A DNA stretch of 64,000 nucleotides from the NCBI GenBank assembly GCA_022181065.1, contig BQMY01000081.1, positions 42,973-106,972 on the forward strand, read 5' to 3'. Below, piece after piece: positions 18,320 through 26,491 of the stretch (its first letter is position 1; each line of letters begins with the position of its first letter). Source of the DNA: Melioribacteraceae bacterium (GTDB taxonomy: Bacteria; Bacteroidota; Ignavibacteria; Ignavibacteriales; Melioribacteraceae). Made by a program: the position numbers and the translations under genes. The notes beneath the pieces are model-generated. The model was not told where the DNA came from. It did not search any database and saw nothing but the letters and a program-made list of their open reading frames with translations.

Positions 18320-19282
18320 ATGAAAATTAAAGTCTGGGGTGTCCGCGGGTCTTTACCTTATGGCATCCCGTCAACGGTGATTAACCGAAAAGTAAAAGAA
18401 GCATTGAAAGCAGCTTCAGGAAGAAAGTTTGCAAATGATGCTGAGATTGATGAGTTCATCGAAGGATTACCATTTCCGGTAAAGAGCACATACGGTAGTA
18501 ACACACCTTGTGTGCAATTGAGCGGTGGAAATGAATATGTTATTCTGGACGCCGGAAGCGGTATGCGCGATCTTGCCACTTATCTCAGCGGCAGTGGAGA
18601 ATTATTTGCCAACGATGCATGCAAGAAGTTTAATGTTTTCATTTCCCATTTTCATTGGGATCATACCATGGGCTTCCCATTTTTTATACCTGCCTATATG
18701 CCTGATATTGAGATACACTTTTATGGCGGGCACCACACTTTAAGAAAAGCGTTTGTTGAACAGCAGGAGCCAATTCATTTTCCGGTACGCCTCGAAGAAA
18801 TGCCATCGAAAAAATCTTTCACCGTTCTGCGTGAAAAGAATGAGTATGAAATTGCCGGCTTCAAGGTGAAAATACTTAAACAAATCCATCCCGGGGGGTG
18901 TTTTGGATACAGGTTTGAAAAAGATGGTAAAGTATTTGTTTATTCAACAGACGCGGAGCATTCGCTCGAATCCCACAAGAAAGATTACGAATATGTGGAG
19001 TTTATCCGGGATGCTGATGTTGTGATTTTTGACGCGATGTATTCGCATATTGAAGCAATGGATTCCAAGTTGCATTGGGGACATTCCAGCAATCTCACCG
19101 GTGTTGAGCTTGCAGAACGCGCGGGAGTTAAACATCTGGTACTATTTCATTCCGACTATAAATATGATGATTTCGAACTTGAGAAGTTCCTGGCAGATAC
19201 TAAAAAATACCTCTCAATACACTCTCCCAATTCCAAAATGAAAATTACAACTGCCTACGACGGAATGGAACTGGAAGTTTAA
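18320..19282 (+). CDS. MBL-fold metallo-hydrolase
   Basis: A 320-residue cytoplasmic metallo-beta-lactamase-fold enzyme. It begins MKIKVWGVRGSLPYGIPS, with the GVRGS start typical of a phosphodiesterase-like MBL subgroup. The metal site HxHxDH is H110-F-H112-W-D114-H115. Further expected ligands are the histidine in QIHPGGCFGY, the Asp of YSTDAEH and the histidine in LVLFHSDY. Compared with the usual ~260-residue form there is an insert of about 40 residues near positions 20-60 that separates GVRGS from the STYGSNTPC segment. It follows the PKD protein after 12 bases and is probably cotranscribed. Substrate unknown; cyclic nucleotide or phosphodiester hydrolysis is possible. Confidence 0.82.
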   Translation: MKIKVWGVRGSLPYGIPSTVINRKVKEALKAASGRKFANDAEIDEFIEGLPFPVKSTYGSNTPCVQLSGGNEYVILDAGSGMRDLATYLSGSGELFANDACKKFNVFISHFHWDHTMGFPFFIPAYMPDIEIHFYGGHHTLRKAFVEQQEPIHFPVRLEEMPSKKSFTVLREKNEYEIAGFKVKILKQIHPGGCFGYRFEKDGKVFVYSTDAEHSLESHKKDYEYVEFIRDADVVIFDAMYSHIEAMDSKLHWGHSSNLTGVELAERAGVKHLVLFHSDYKYDDFELEKFLADTKKYLSIHSPNSKMKITTAYDGMELEV

Positions 19283-19290
19283 CAAAGCGT

Positions 19291-19734
19291 TTATCTTCCG
19301 AGCAATTCAGTACATTTCTGTATTATAGCTTCAGTCTCTGAATTTGGTATAACGGGGAAATTATATTTATAGTTTTCAAGATCGCTCTTGTTACCATAAT
19401 CGAAGGATTGCAGAACATCCCCGTCTTCATCATAATAAATTACGCCGAGCAATGCGTATTTTTTTAGTTTTGTGCTGAAAAGATAATTGGTGCGTGTTTT
19501 ATAGATTTTATCGTCCACCGATTCAATGGTTAGTGGTACATTATGGCTTGTCTCAGTCCATACAAAAATGTCATTGTTTTCAAGCGCTTTCATTGAATTT
19601 TCAACAATATATACTTTATCAACAGCCTCAAAGTTTACTTTTACCAGTTTATCTGTACTCTGAGAAAGGAGGGAAATGCTTACAAAAAAGAAAATTGTTG
19701 CCAAATAGAGTTTTTTAACTAAATTGGATGTCAT
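19291..19734 (-). CDS. Exported protein of unknown function
   Basis: A 147-residue protein with a signal peptide (MTSNLVKKLYLATIFFFVSISLLSQ) and a ~120-residue mature part. The middle resembles surface-adhesin-E-like small exported proteins (ALENNDIFVWTETSHN and YALLGVIYYDEDGDVLQSFDYG), which are otherwise uncharacterised. I chose the ATG at 19734 because GGAA precedes it and the signal peptide begins there. An in-frame start at 19779 adds 15 residues that disturb the signal peptide. It is convergent with the MBL hydrolase gene, 8 bases away, and divergent from the PrsW-like gene. Function not known. Confidence 0.7.
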   Translation of the reverse strand: MTSNLVKKLYLATIFFFVSISLLSQSTDKLVKVNFEAVDKVYIVENSMKALENNDIFVWTETSHNVPLTIESVDDKIYKTRTNYLFSTKLKKYALLGVIYYDEDGDVLQSFDYGNKSDLENYKYNFPVIPNSETEAIIQKCTELLGR

Positions 19735-19815
19735 CTGTTTTCCGATAAAAATTATTGGTTTCACTGCAAAATATAGCAATGAATTAAATTAAAAGAAAAG
19801 TTAATATTGTTACTT

Positions 19816-20805
19816 ATGGAATTATTCTTGAGTCTTTTGCCCGTAGTTTTGATGTTGGTGTTTTTCGTGTTTCTCGATACCTTCAAACTGATCAAACCAT
19901 TATTTTTGCTGCTTAGTGTGCATTGGGGACTTGTAGCAAACTCGGCATCTTTTTATTCGAATACATATATTTTCCATTTGGTCGGAGTAGATTTGGCGTT
20001 TTATGCCGGATTTATCGCTCCTGTTGTGGAAGAAATAATAAAATTTTCCTACCTGATCCTGTTGATTAAACTTGGCAAAACAAACTTTGTAATAGATTCC
20101 GCTATACACGGGTTCGCTATTGGAACCGGTTTTGCGCTAATGGAGAATATATTCTATTATTTTAACAATTCCGGAGCAGATATTGTTCTCTGGGTTATCC
20201 GCGGGTTTGGAACTTCAATAATGCATGGTGGTGCAACGGCAATAGCAGGGTTACTTCTCATTCTTTTCTATACAGGTGAAAAAAGAAATTACGTTATGTT
20301 GTTTACCGGTCTGCTCGTACCGATCATTATTCACGCGTTTTATAATGGATTCTACCTCGATCCCATCTCAAATACAGCTGTGATGATAGTCGCTGTTCCG
20401 CTACTATTATACTTTGCGTTTACATTCAGTGAGAACCTGCTGCGTGATGATATGGATATGGAACTCGATACTGAATCGATATTGCTAAGCGCGTTGAACA
20501 AGGGCAATTTCAGATCAACAAAAGCGGGGCAGTATCTTCTTACCGTTAAGGATCAATTCAGTCCGGAAGTAGTTTTTGATATAATCTGTTTCATAAAACT
20601 ATATCTTGAACTTTCAATCAAAGCCAAGGGTGTATTATTGCTTCAGGAAAGTGGTATTCCCGTGGAGAAAGACCCGGAGACTGATGGTAAGATTGAAGAA
20701 ATGGAATTCCTGCAGAAAAGTATTGGTCAGGCGGGTATGTTAACTATTTCCCCTATTGTAAAATTGAGCAGAAAAGATATCTGGAAACTGAAAGTGCTTG
20801 AATGA
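19816..20805 (+). CDS. PrsW-like intramembrane metalloprotease
   Basis: A 329-residue polytopic protein with about 7 transmembrane segments in the first ~215 residues and a cytoplasmic C-terminal ~115-residue extension. The putative active-site motifs of the PrsW (M82) family are present: EExxK at E72-E73-x-x-K76 (VVEEIIKF), then HGFAIGTGFALMENIFY, IMHGGATAIAGL and HAFYNGFYLDP. In Bacillus, PrsW starts the cleavage of an anti-sigma factor; here the substrate is unknown. The ATG at 19816 is preferred over an upstream TTG at 19807. It is convergent with parA, and their stop codons abut. The C-terminal extension (helical, KDQFSPEVVFDIICFIKLYL) is not part of the protease core. Confidence 0.82.
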   Translation: MELFLSLLPVVLMLVFFVFLDTFKLIKPLFLLLSVHWGLVANSASFYSNTYIFHLVGVDLAFYAGFIAPVVEEIIKFSYLILLIKLGKTNFVIDSAIHGFAIGTGFALMENIFYYFNNSGADIVLWVIRGFGTSIMHGGATAIAGLLLILFYTGEKRNYVMLFTGLLVPIIIHAFYNGFYLDPISNTAVMIVAVPLLLYFAFTFSENLLRDDMDMELDTESILLSALNKGNFRSTKAGQYLLTVKDQFSPEVVFDIICFIKLYLELSIKAKGVLLLQESGIPVEKDPETDGKIEEMEFLQKSIGQAGMLTISPIVKLSRKDIWKLKVLE

Positions 20806-21894
20806 TCAGCGCGCAAGAATCATTTTATTCATCTTGAACAAACCACCGGCATCAAACCTGTAGTAGTAAACACCATTTGCAAGGTCTTTGGGAATCCATG
20901 TGATTTCGTATTCGCCCGCTTCCATTCTGTTTTCTACCAATATTTCAATCTCTTCCATAAATAAATTTAGTACAGTCAGTTTAATTTTCATCCGATATGG
21001 TATCTCAAATCGGATTTTTGTGGAATGGCTGAACGGATTGGGTCTGTTCTGGCTTAGCGCTATTTCGCGTGGTTTTTCATCGGAAGTTTTTGAAATAGCG
21101 CTTTCTTTTATAAGTTCTTTTACAGGACATTCTTTATTGCGGACAATAACTTCCCTGGCGAGTTCGAGGTATGCCTGCCCGCCAATAGAACGCGCGTTTT
21201 GAAGCACAACCGGTTTACCGTAATATGTTGATTCCGCAACAGAAGTAGATTTTGGAATAAAAGTTTTAAAAACGTATTTACCGTATTTGGGATATAACCT
21301 TTCCTCGGTCAGTTGAGCCGCGAGAGTGTTATTCTCAAGCATAGATAGAAGGATACCTTCTATATTTATATTTTTATTTGTTTTGAGCTTGGTTTCGGAA
21401 AGTGATTCGAGAAGTTTCGACATTGCCAGTAGTGAAAATTGCGCGGTTTTTATTGGAATTATCACACTATCCACAGCATTAAAAACAAGTTTAGTGATTC
21501 CGCCAAGATAAGGAGGGCAGTCAATTATTACATAATCATATATGTTGAATTTATTACGAGCTATCTCCCGAAGCCTGAAATAGTTATGGACTACCTGTCC
21601 GAGTCGCTCTTCTGAATCGAGGATTTTTGTGTCAGAGGGAATAAAATCAAGATAATCTAAAGAAGTTTTATGCAGGATCTTATCATAGGGACGGCTGTTG
21701 GTCAGCATGTCAAATAGCCCACCGGTCAATTCACTAAATGGCATTCCCAGCGCGGGGGCACAAGTATTGGATGGGTCGGCATCAATTAATAATGTCCGTT
21801 TTTCATAAACTGCGAGACTGGCGGCGAGGTTTACTGCCGTGGAAGTTTTTCCAACACCACCTTTAGGAAGAGCAACAGCAATAATTTTATTCAT
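20806..21894 (-). CDS. ParA-family ATPase fused to a T9SS-tail-like domain
   Basis: A 362-residue protein with two parts. Residues 1-~255 are a ParA/Soj/MinD ATPase with deviant Walker A KGGVGKTS (11-18), LIDADPSNT, and Walker B region YVIIDCPPYLGG. Residues 278-362 are a T9SS type A sorting-like domain: ALSQNRPNPFSHSTKIRF at its start, then LTVLNLFMEEI, and GVYYYRFDAGGLFKMNKMIL at the end. The two are in one uninterrupted frame. There is no signal peptide, and ParA ATPases work in the cytoplasm on the nucleoid, so the tail cannot act as a normal secretion signal. Its NPF-type motif has diverged (NRPNPFSH for NYPNPFNP). No parB is adjacent. It may segregate or position a cellular cargo. Confidence 0.88.
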   Translation of the reverse strand: MNKIIAVALPKGGVGKTSTAVNLAASLAVYEKRTLLIDADPSNTCAPALGMPFSELTGGLFDMLTNSRPYDKILHKTSLDYLDFIPSDTKILDSEERLGQVVHNYFRLREIARNKFNIYDYVIIDCPPYLGGITKLVFNAVDSVIIPIKTAQFSLLAMSKLLESLSETKLKTNKNINIEGILLSMLENNTLAAQLTEERLYPKYGKYVFKTFIPKSTSVAESTYYGKPVVLQNARSIGGQAYLELAREVIVRNKECPVKELIKESAISKTSDEKPREIALSQNRPNPFSHSTKIRFEIPYRMKIKLTVLNLFMEEIEILVENRMEAGEYEITWIPKDLANGVYYYRFDAGGLFKMNKMILAR

Positions 21895-22037
21895 AATCCT
21901 GAGTAAACTTTATTTCAATAATAACCAGAATCTATCTCAATTATTATCAAAATGTTATTTCGGTTGATAAAATTCATCATAAGTTGAATTTTAACTAAAT
22001 TTTCCTATTTTAAGTAATGATATACTTCAAACAGAAA

Positions 22038-22057
22038 AAAGACAATTTATTGTCTTT
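22038..22057. promoter_or_regulatory. Inverted repeat between parA and GNAT genes
   Basis: AAAGACAA and TTGTCTTT form 8-base perfect arms around a 4-base centre. The repeat lies in the 298-base divergent region, about 145 bases before parA and 135 bases before the GNAT gene. Operator-like, with no known regulator. No T-run follows. Confidence 0.35.
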
Positions 22058-22192
22058 ACATATATGCGGAATAATTTACCGATATCTAATTCCCTTCAAA
22101 TAATATAATCAAAATAAATCAGAATTAAACTAATTTTTTAGGATAATTTGTGTCCGTCCTGAATTGTTATGTTGAACAACTATGGAGAAGTA

Positions 22193-22645
22193 ATGCTTGA
22201 TTTACAAATAGTAAAGAATGAAAACGACTTTAACTCAGATTTTAACAGAACTGACTTTATCGATTTTTTATATAATCATCTCGAACGTTTTGGAGATGAA
22301 AAAGAAGCTATTAACAAATCGATTGATTATGCCTTTTCACAGTCGGAAGGTAAGGGTGGTTTTCTTGTGATCGCCAGATACGAAGGAAAAGTTGTTGGTA
22401 CTTTGGTAATGAACAATACCGGTATGGAAGGTTACATCCCCGAATTTATTCTGGTTTATGTTGCGGTAGATTCAACATACAGGGGCAAAGGTTTTGGGAA
22501 GGAAATTGTAGAAAAATCTATAAAATACTGCAAAGGCGATGTCGCGCTGCATGTTGAGTATGATAATCCCGCAAAAAGATTGTACGAACGCATCGGGTTC
22601 GGCACAAAATATGCTGAAATGAGATATTATAAAGAGGAAAAATAG
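22193..22645 (+). CDS. GNAT-family N-acetyltransferase
   Basis: A 150-residue single-domain acetyltransferase that moves an acetyl group from acetyl-CoA to an amine. The acetyl-CoA loop is DSTYRGKGFGKEIVEKSIKY, and ALHVEYDNPAKRLYERIGF is the expected C-terminal strand and helix. The ATG at 22193 has GGAG 5 bases upstream. An ATG 24 bases earlier is in frame but has a poorer site. The next gene begins at the base after its stop, so it opens a co-directional run. The substrate cannot be told from sequence; the racemase beside it suggests an amino acid or a peptide amine. Confidence 0.82.
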   Translation: MLDLQIVKNENDFNSDFNRTDFIDFLYNHLERFGDEKEAINKSIDYAFSQSEGKGGFLVIARYEGKVVGTLVMNNTGMEGYIPEFILVYVAVDSTYRGKGFGKEIVEKSIKYCKGDVALHVEYDNPAKRLYERIGFGTKYAEMRYYKEEK

Positions 22646-23725
22646 ATGGCAACATTAACTATTCATTCCAAAAGAATTATTGAAAATATCAGGAAACTGA
22701 ATAATTACCTCGAGGATAACAATATTCAGTGGACTCTGATAACTAAAATGCTGAACGGTTATAAACCGATTTTGGAAAAATTACTCTTTGATGGTGAGTT
22801 GAAACGTTTACATTCCGTTGGTGATGCCCGGATATCCAATCTTCAAGCTATAAAAGAAATCGCGCCCGATATTGTTACCATGTACATTAAACCCCCTGCA
22901 TTTAATCAGGTGAAAAATGTAATTAAATACGCTGATATTTCTCTCAACTCCAACATACAAACATTGGAAAAACTTAATGAAGAAGCCGGAAAAGCCGGAA
23001 AAATACATCGTGTGGTAGTGATGATTGAAATGGGCGAACTGCGTGAAGGTATTTTACGCGAAAACATAATCAAGTTTTACAGCAGAGCATTCGATCTTAA
23101 AAATATTAAGATCATCGGTCTGGGGACGAACCTTGGCTGCATGTACGGAGTTGAACCAACTTATGACAAACTCATTCAACTTTCCCTTTATAAACAGTTG
23201 ATTGAGTCTATGTTCGGTAAAAAGATGGAACTGGTTTCAGGAGGAAGTTCGATAACTCTTCCCTTAATTTCACGCAAAAAAGTACCGAAAGAGGTAAATC
23301 ATTTCAGAATTGGTGAAACAGCATTTCTTGGAGTTTCTCCCCTTAACAACAAAAAATTCAAAAATTTATCTACCAGCGCATTCGATTTCAGCGGTGAAAT
23401 TCTGGAATTTGAAAAGAAGGGTAACGTTCCCGATGGTAATATTGGTGACGCGGCTATTGGCCATACAGCGGATATTGATGATCAGGACTACCGCGAATCA
23501 TGGAGGTGCATTGTCGATTTTGGTGAAATTGATGTTGATGTGAACAATCTTTTACTTAAAGATAAAAAATTGAATTTTGTTGGTACTACTTCTGATATGA
23601 CGGTTTTTGATATGATGGAAGAGAGTAAAAATTACAGAGTTGGCGACAAGGTACATTTCCAGCCAAACTATATGGCAATTGCCCGACTTTCGAATTCGAA
23701 ATACATGACTAAAATTGTTCACTAA
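22646..23725 (+). CDS. Alanine/ornithine racemase-family PLP enzyme
   Basis: A 359-residue fold-type III PLP enzyme. The N-terminal TIM barrel has the PLP lysine K34 in LITKMLNGY, where alanine racemase has VVKANAYGHG. LGTNLGCMYGVEPTYDKL and VSGGSSITLPLI are typical of the ornithine racemase and YhfX-like branch. The C-terminal beta domain begins near RIGETAFLGVSPL. It presumably interconverts L and D forms of an amino acid. It is separate from the true alanine racemase 2.8 kb downstream, so the cluster has two different racemases. Its start follows the GNAT stop directly. The substrate is open. Confidence 0.8.
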   Translation: MATLTIHSKRIIENIRKLNNYLEDNNIQWTLITKMLNGYKPILEKLLFDGELKRLHSVGDARISNLQAIKEIAPDIVTMYIKPPAFNQVKNVIKYADISLNSNIQTLEKLNEEAGKAGKIHRVVVMIEMGELREGILRENIIKFYSRAFDLKNIKIIGLGTNLGCMYGVEPTYDKLIQLSLYKQLIESMFGKKMELVSGGSSITLPLISRKKVPKEVNHFRIGETAFLGVSPLNNKKFKNLSTSAFDFSGEILEFEKKGNVPDGNIGDAAIGHTADIDDQDYRESWRCIVDFGEIDVDVNNLLLKDKKLNFVGTTSDMTVFDMMEESKNYRVGDKVHFQPNYMAIARLSNSKYMTKIVH

Positions 23726-23736
23726 TAAAAGTTGAT

Positions 23737-25365
23737 ATGCATTGGATTGATCTCTCTATATTTATTGTTTATATGCTTGCCATGCTGGGAGTGGGTTATT
23801 ACTTCCTCCGAAAAAATAAAGGCGCTGAAGATTATTATGTAGGCGGAAGAGAAATGGGGAGTCTGCACATTGGGCTTTCCGTTGTGGCTACTGATGTTGG
23901 CGGTGGTTTTTCTATCGGTCTCGGCGGACTTGGTTTTGTTATCGGGATAGCAGGCTCGTGGATGCTTTTTACCGGACTTGTAGGCGCATGGCTTAGTGCG
24001 GTAATACTAATTCCAAGAATAAAATCGAACAAAGCTTATGCAAATCTTTATACCTTTCCGGAAATTTTTAACAAGATATATAATCCCAATGTGGCATTGA
24101 TAGCCGGAATTATATCCGCCATCGGGTATATCGGGTTCACAAGCTCGCAGATATTGGCGGGAGCTAAACTAGCGGCAGGTTCATTTACAGGTTTATCTTT
24201 GAACGAAGCAGTACTTATAATGGGGCTTATCGCGGTTGTTTATACAGTAATGGGTGGAATAAAAGCGGTTATTTACACCGATACTATTCAGTGGATTATT
24301 CTTATGGGCGGACTGATTTTTATCGGTATTCCCATCTCATATTATGCGGTCGGGGGTATGGACGCAATACAAAATACTCTAGGTCCCGAATTTATGAGTC
24401 TTACAAATATTGAATGGCAGGATATTGTCAATTGGGTCATCACAATCATTCCAATCTGGTTTATCGGAATGACTTTGTACCAGCGTATATTTGCCTGCAA
24501 GGATGAAAAGACCGCAAAGAAGGCATGGTTTTATGCCGGATTATTTGAATATCCGGTGATGGCGTTTATGGGCGTATTTCTTGGTCTGCTTGCCAGAGTT
24601 GCCGCGTCACAGGGAATGTTCGATTATCTCGGACCAGAAAATATTTCCGCAACAGATCCTGAACAGGGCTTGCCGATGTTGCTTCGCACTGTCCTCCCCG
24701 TGGGATTGATGGGGATAATGATGTCAGCGTACTTTTCGGCAATTTTATCAACCGCGGATAGTTGTCTGATGGCAGCTTCGGGAAATGTAGTTTCCGATAT
24801 TTTACGTCGTTTTTTCAAATTCGATCTTGAAAGTAAAAAAGCGTATCGAATTTCGATGGTAACAACATTGGTCATTGGTGCGGCTGCTCTAATTTTAGCG
24901 AGTCACATGAAAAGTGTGCTCGATTTGATGTTATCTTCTTACGCCTTCATGGTTTCGGGTTTAACCGTTCCCCTCATTGGCGGTCTTTTCTGGAAAAGAA
25001 GAACAATAACGGGAGCATTGGCAGCTATGATTCTTGGCGGTTTTACAACTTTATTCCTGCAATGGAACAATCTTGTAGTATCAGGTACTATCGCAAAGGG
25101 GAAGGCAATAAAACTTATAAGTAATATTGATCCGCTTTTCGAAACAAATTTGCGGCAATTACTCCAAACCAACAAAGAAAAGTTCGTTGAACTGGTGAAT
25201 AATAGTCAAATAATTGATATTCCTTTTATGGATATTTATTTTAGGTTACCTTATGGTCTTGATCCTAATATTTACGGAATTACTGTATCGGCACTTATAT
25301 TTATTTTAATTGGCTACCTAACCAAATCCGGAAACAATATTGCAGAAAGTAAAACTTCCATCTGA
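23737..25365 (+). CDS. Sodium:solute symporter (SSS family)
   Basis: A 542-residue inner-membrane transporter with about 13 hydrophobic segments. Diagnostic stretches are YYVGGREMGSLHIGLSVVAT, GGGFSIGLGGLGF, the segment around SAIGYIGFTSSQILAGAKLA, VMGGIKAVIYTDTIQW and SAYFSAILSTADSCLMAAS. It couples uptake of a small solute to sodium. The family moves proline, pantothenate, sugars, nucleosides and others; sequence alone does not name the solute. It starts 11 bases after the racemase gene and overlaps the amidohydrolase gene by 26 bases, so it belongs to that operon. An amino acid or acyl-amino acid is a reasonable guess. Confidence 0.87.
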   Translation: MHWIDLSIFIVYMLAMLGVGYYFLRKNKGAEDYYVGGREMGSLHIGLSVVATDVGGGFSIGLGGLGFVIGIAGSWMLFTGLVGAWLSAVILIPRIKSNKAYANLYTFPEIFNKIYNPNVALIAGIISAIGYIGFTSSQILAGAKLAAGSFTGLSLNEAVLIMGLIAVVYTVMGGIKAVIYTDTIQWIILMGGLIFIGIPISYYAVGGMDAIQNTLGPEFMSLTNIEWQDIVNWVITIIPIWFIGMTLYQRIFACKDEKTAKKAWFYAGLFEYPVMAFMGVFLGLLARVAASQGMFDYLGPENISATDPEQGLPMLLRTVLPVGLMGIMMSAYFSAILSTADSCLMAASGNVVSDILRRFFKFDLESKKAYRISMVTTLVIGAAALILASHMKSVLDLMLSSYAFMVSGLTVPLIGGLFWKRRTITGALAAMILGGFTTLFLQWNNLVVSGTIAKGKAIKLISNIDPLFETNLRQLLQTNKEKFVELVNNSQIIDIPFMDIYFRLPYGLDPNIYGITVSALIFILIGYLTKSGNNIAESKTSI

Positions 25366-26491
25366 TATAAATAAATTTGTCAAACTCAGACACCTTTTAC
25401 ACCGGAATGCCGAAACCGCGGGTGAAGAAAAAGTAACAAATAATATTCTGAATGAATTTATCAGCACCACTTCTCCCGATTTACAAATTGATAAAATTGG
25501 CGGATACGGTCTGGCGGCAGTTTATAATGGGCAAAATCCGGGAAAGACTGTTTTGATACGCGCTGATATCGATGCACTTCCGATCGAGGAAATAAATGAT
25601 TTTGAATACAGGTCGCAAAATTCCGGGAGAAGTCACAAATGCGGACATGACGGGCATAGCACCATATTATCTTACCTTGGTGAGTTTCTTGGCGCAAACA
25701 GACCAAAAAAAGGAAATGTGGTTTTACTTTTCCAACCTGCTGAAGAAACGGGTGATGGTGCCGCAAAAGTTTTAGCAGATAAAAAATTCTCTCATGTAAA
25801 ACCTGATCTTGTATTTGGCTTTCATAACCTGCCAGGCTTTAATAAAAATGAAATTATAATTAAGGACGGAGTTTTCGCTGCGGCATCGAGAGGATATATT
25901 GCCCGGCTCGAAGGGAAAACTTCACATGCGGCTGAACCTGAAAACGGGATTTCTCCGGCTCCGGCGCTTGCGGAAATAATAACTGAAACTTATAGTTTGG
26001 TCGATAATACAGAATTTAGTGATCTTACTTTGCTCACAATTATTCACGCGAGACTTGGTGAAATTGCTTTTGGTACGTCACCCGGCTATGCAGAATATAT
26101 GGCTACCCTGCGGGCTTTTGAAAATGAGGATATAGAAAAATTAAATAAGCAGGTGAGCGAAATATGTAAAGAAGTAACCGGAAAATATTCGTTATCCTTA
26201 TCAGAGGAACTCACAGAAGTTTTTCCCGCAACCGTCAATGACAGGACGCTTGCTGATAGTATAAGAGAGGTTGGGTTATCTTCGGGATATGAGTTAAACG
26301 AGATACGCTCTCCTTTCAAATGGTCTGAGGATTTCGGGCATTTTACTTCAAATTACCCGGGTTGCTATTTTGGTATTGGAGCGGGAAAGGATGTAAGTCA
26401 GCTTCACAACCCGGACTATGATTTCCCCGATGAGATTATTCCGGGTGCCGGATTGCTGCTAATAAATTTATTAAAAAAACATTCAGGATAA
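25340..26491 (+). CDS. M20-family amidohydrolase (acyl-amino-acid hydrolase type)
   Basis: A 383-residue metal-dependent hydrolase of the M20D group, which includes hippurate, N-acyl-amino-acid and IAA-amino-acid hydrolases. Metal-binding residues are C101 in HKCGHDGHST with H103, the EE pair in QPAEETGDGA and the histidine in GFHNLPGF. The dimerisation domain lies at ~185-295. The start is TTG at 25340 with CGGAAA upstream. It overlaps the symporter gene by 26 bases, and no later in-frame start leaves the N-terminal LRHLLHRNAETAGEE helix intact. The alanine racemase gene starts at the next base after its stop. Likely role: to free an amino acid from an N-acyl precursor taken up by the symporter (inference). 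Confidence 0.87.
   Translation: MQKVKLPSDINKFVKLRHLLHRNAETAGEEKVTNNILNEFISTTSPDLQIDKIGGYGLAAVYNGQNPGKTVLIRADIDALPIEEINDFEYRSQNSGRSHKCGHDGHSTILSYLGEFLGANRPKKGNVVLLFQPAEETGDGAAKVLADKKFSHVKPDLVFGFHNLPGFNKNEIIIKDGVFAAASRGYIARLEGKTSHAAEPENGISPAPALAEIITETYSLVDNTEFSDLTLLTIIHARLGEIAFGTSPGYAEYMATLRAFENEDIEKLNKQVSEICKEVTGKYSLSLSEELTEVFPATVNDRTLADSIREVGLSSGYELNEIRSPFKWSEDFGHFTSNYPGCYFGIGAGKDVSQLHNPDYDFPDEIIPGAGLLLINLLKKHSG

Noticed and set aside
13969..18579. Many antisense ORFs opposite the PKD protein gene and into the MBL gene
   Set aside because: They recur at the PKD period because the repeats place stop-free antisense stretches at the same point. They are shadows.
20806..21894. ParA as the sign of an integrated plasmid or mobile element
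   Set aside because: No parB, replication, integrase or transfer gene is near, and base composition does not stand out. Chromosomal orphan ParA ATPases are common.
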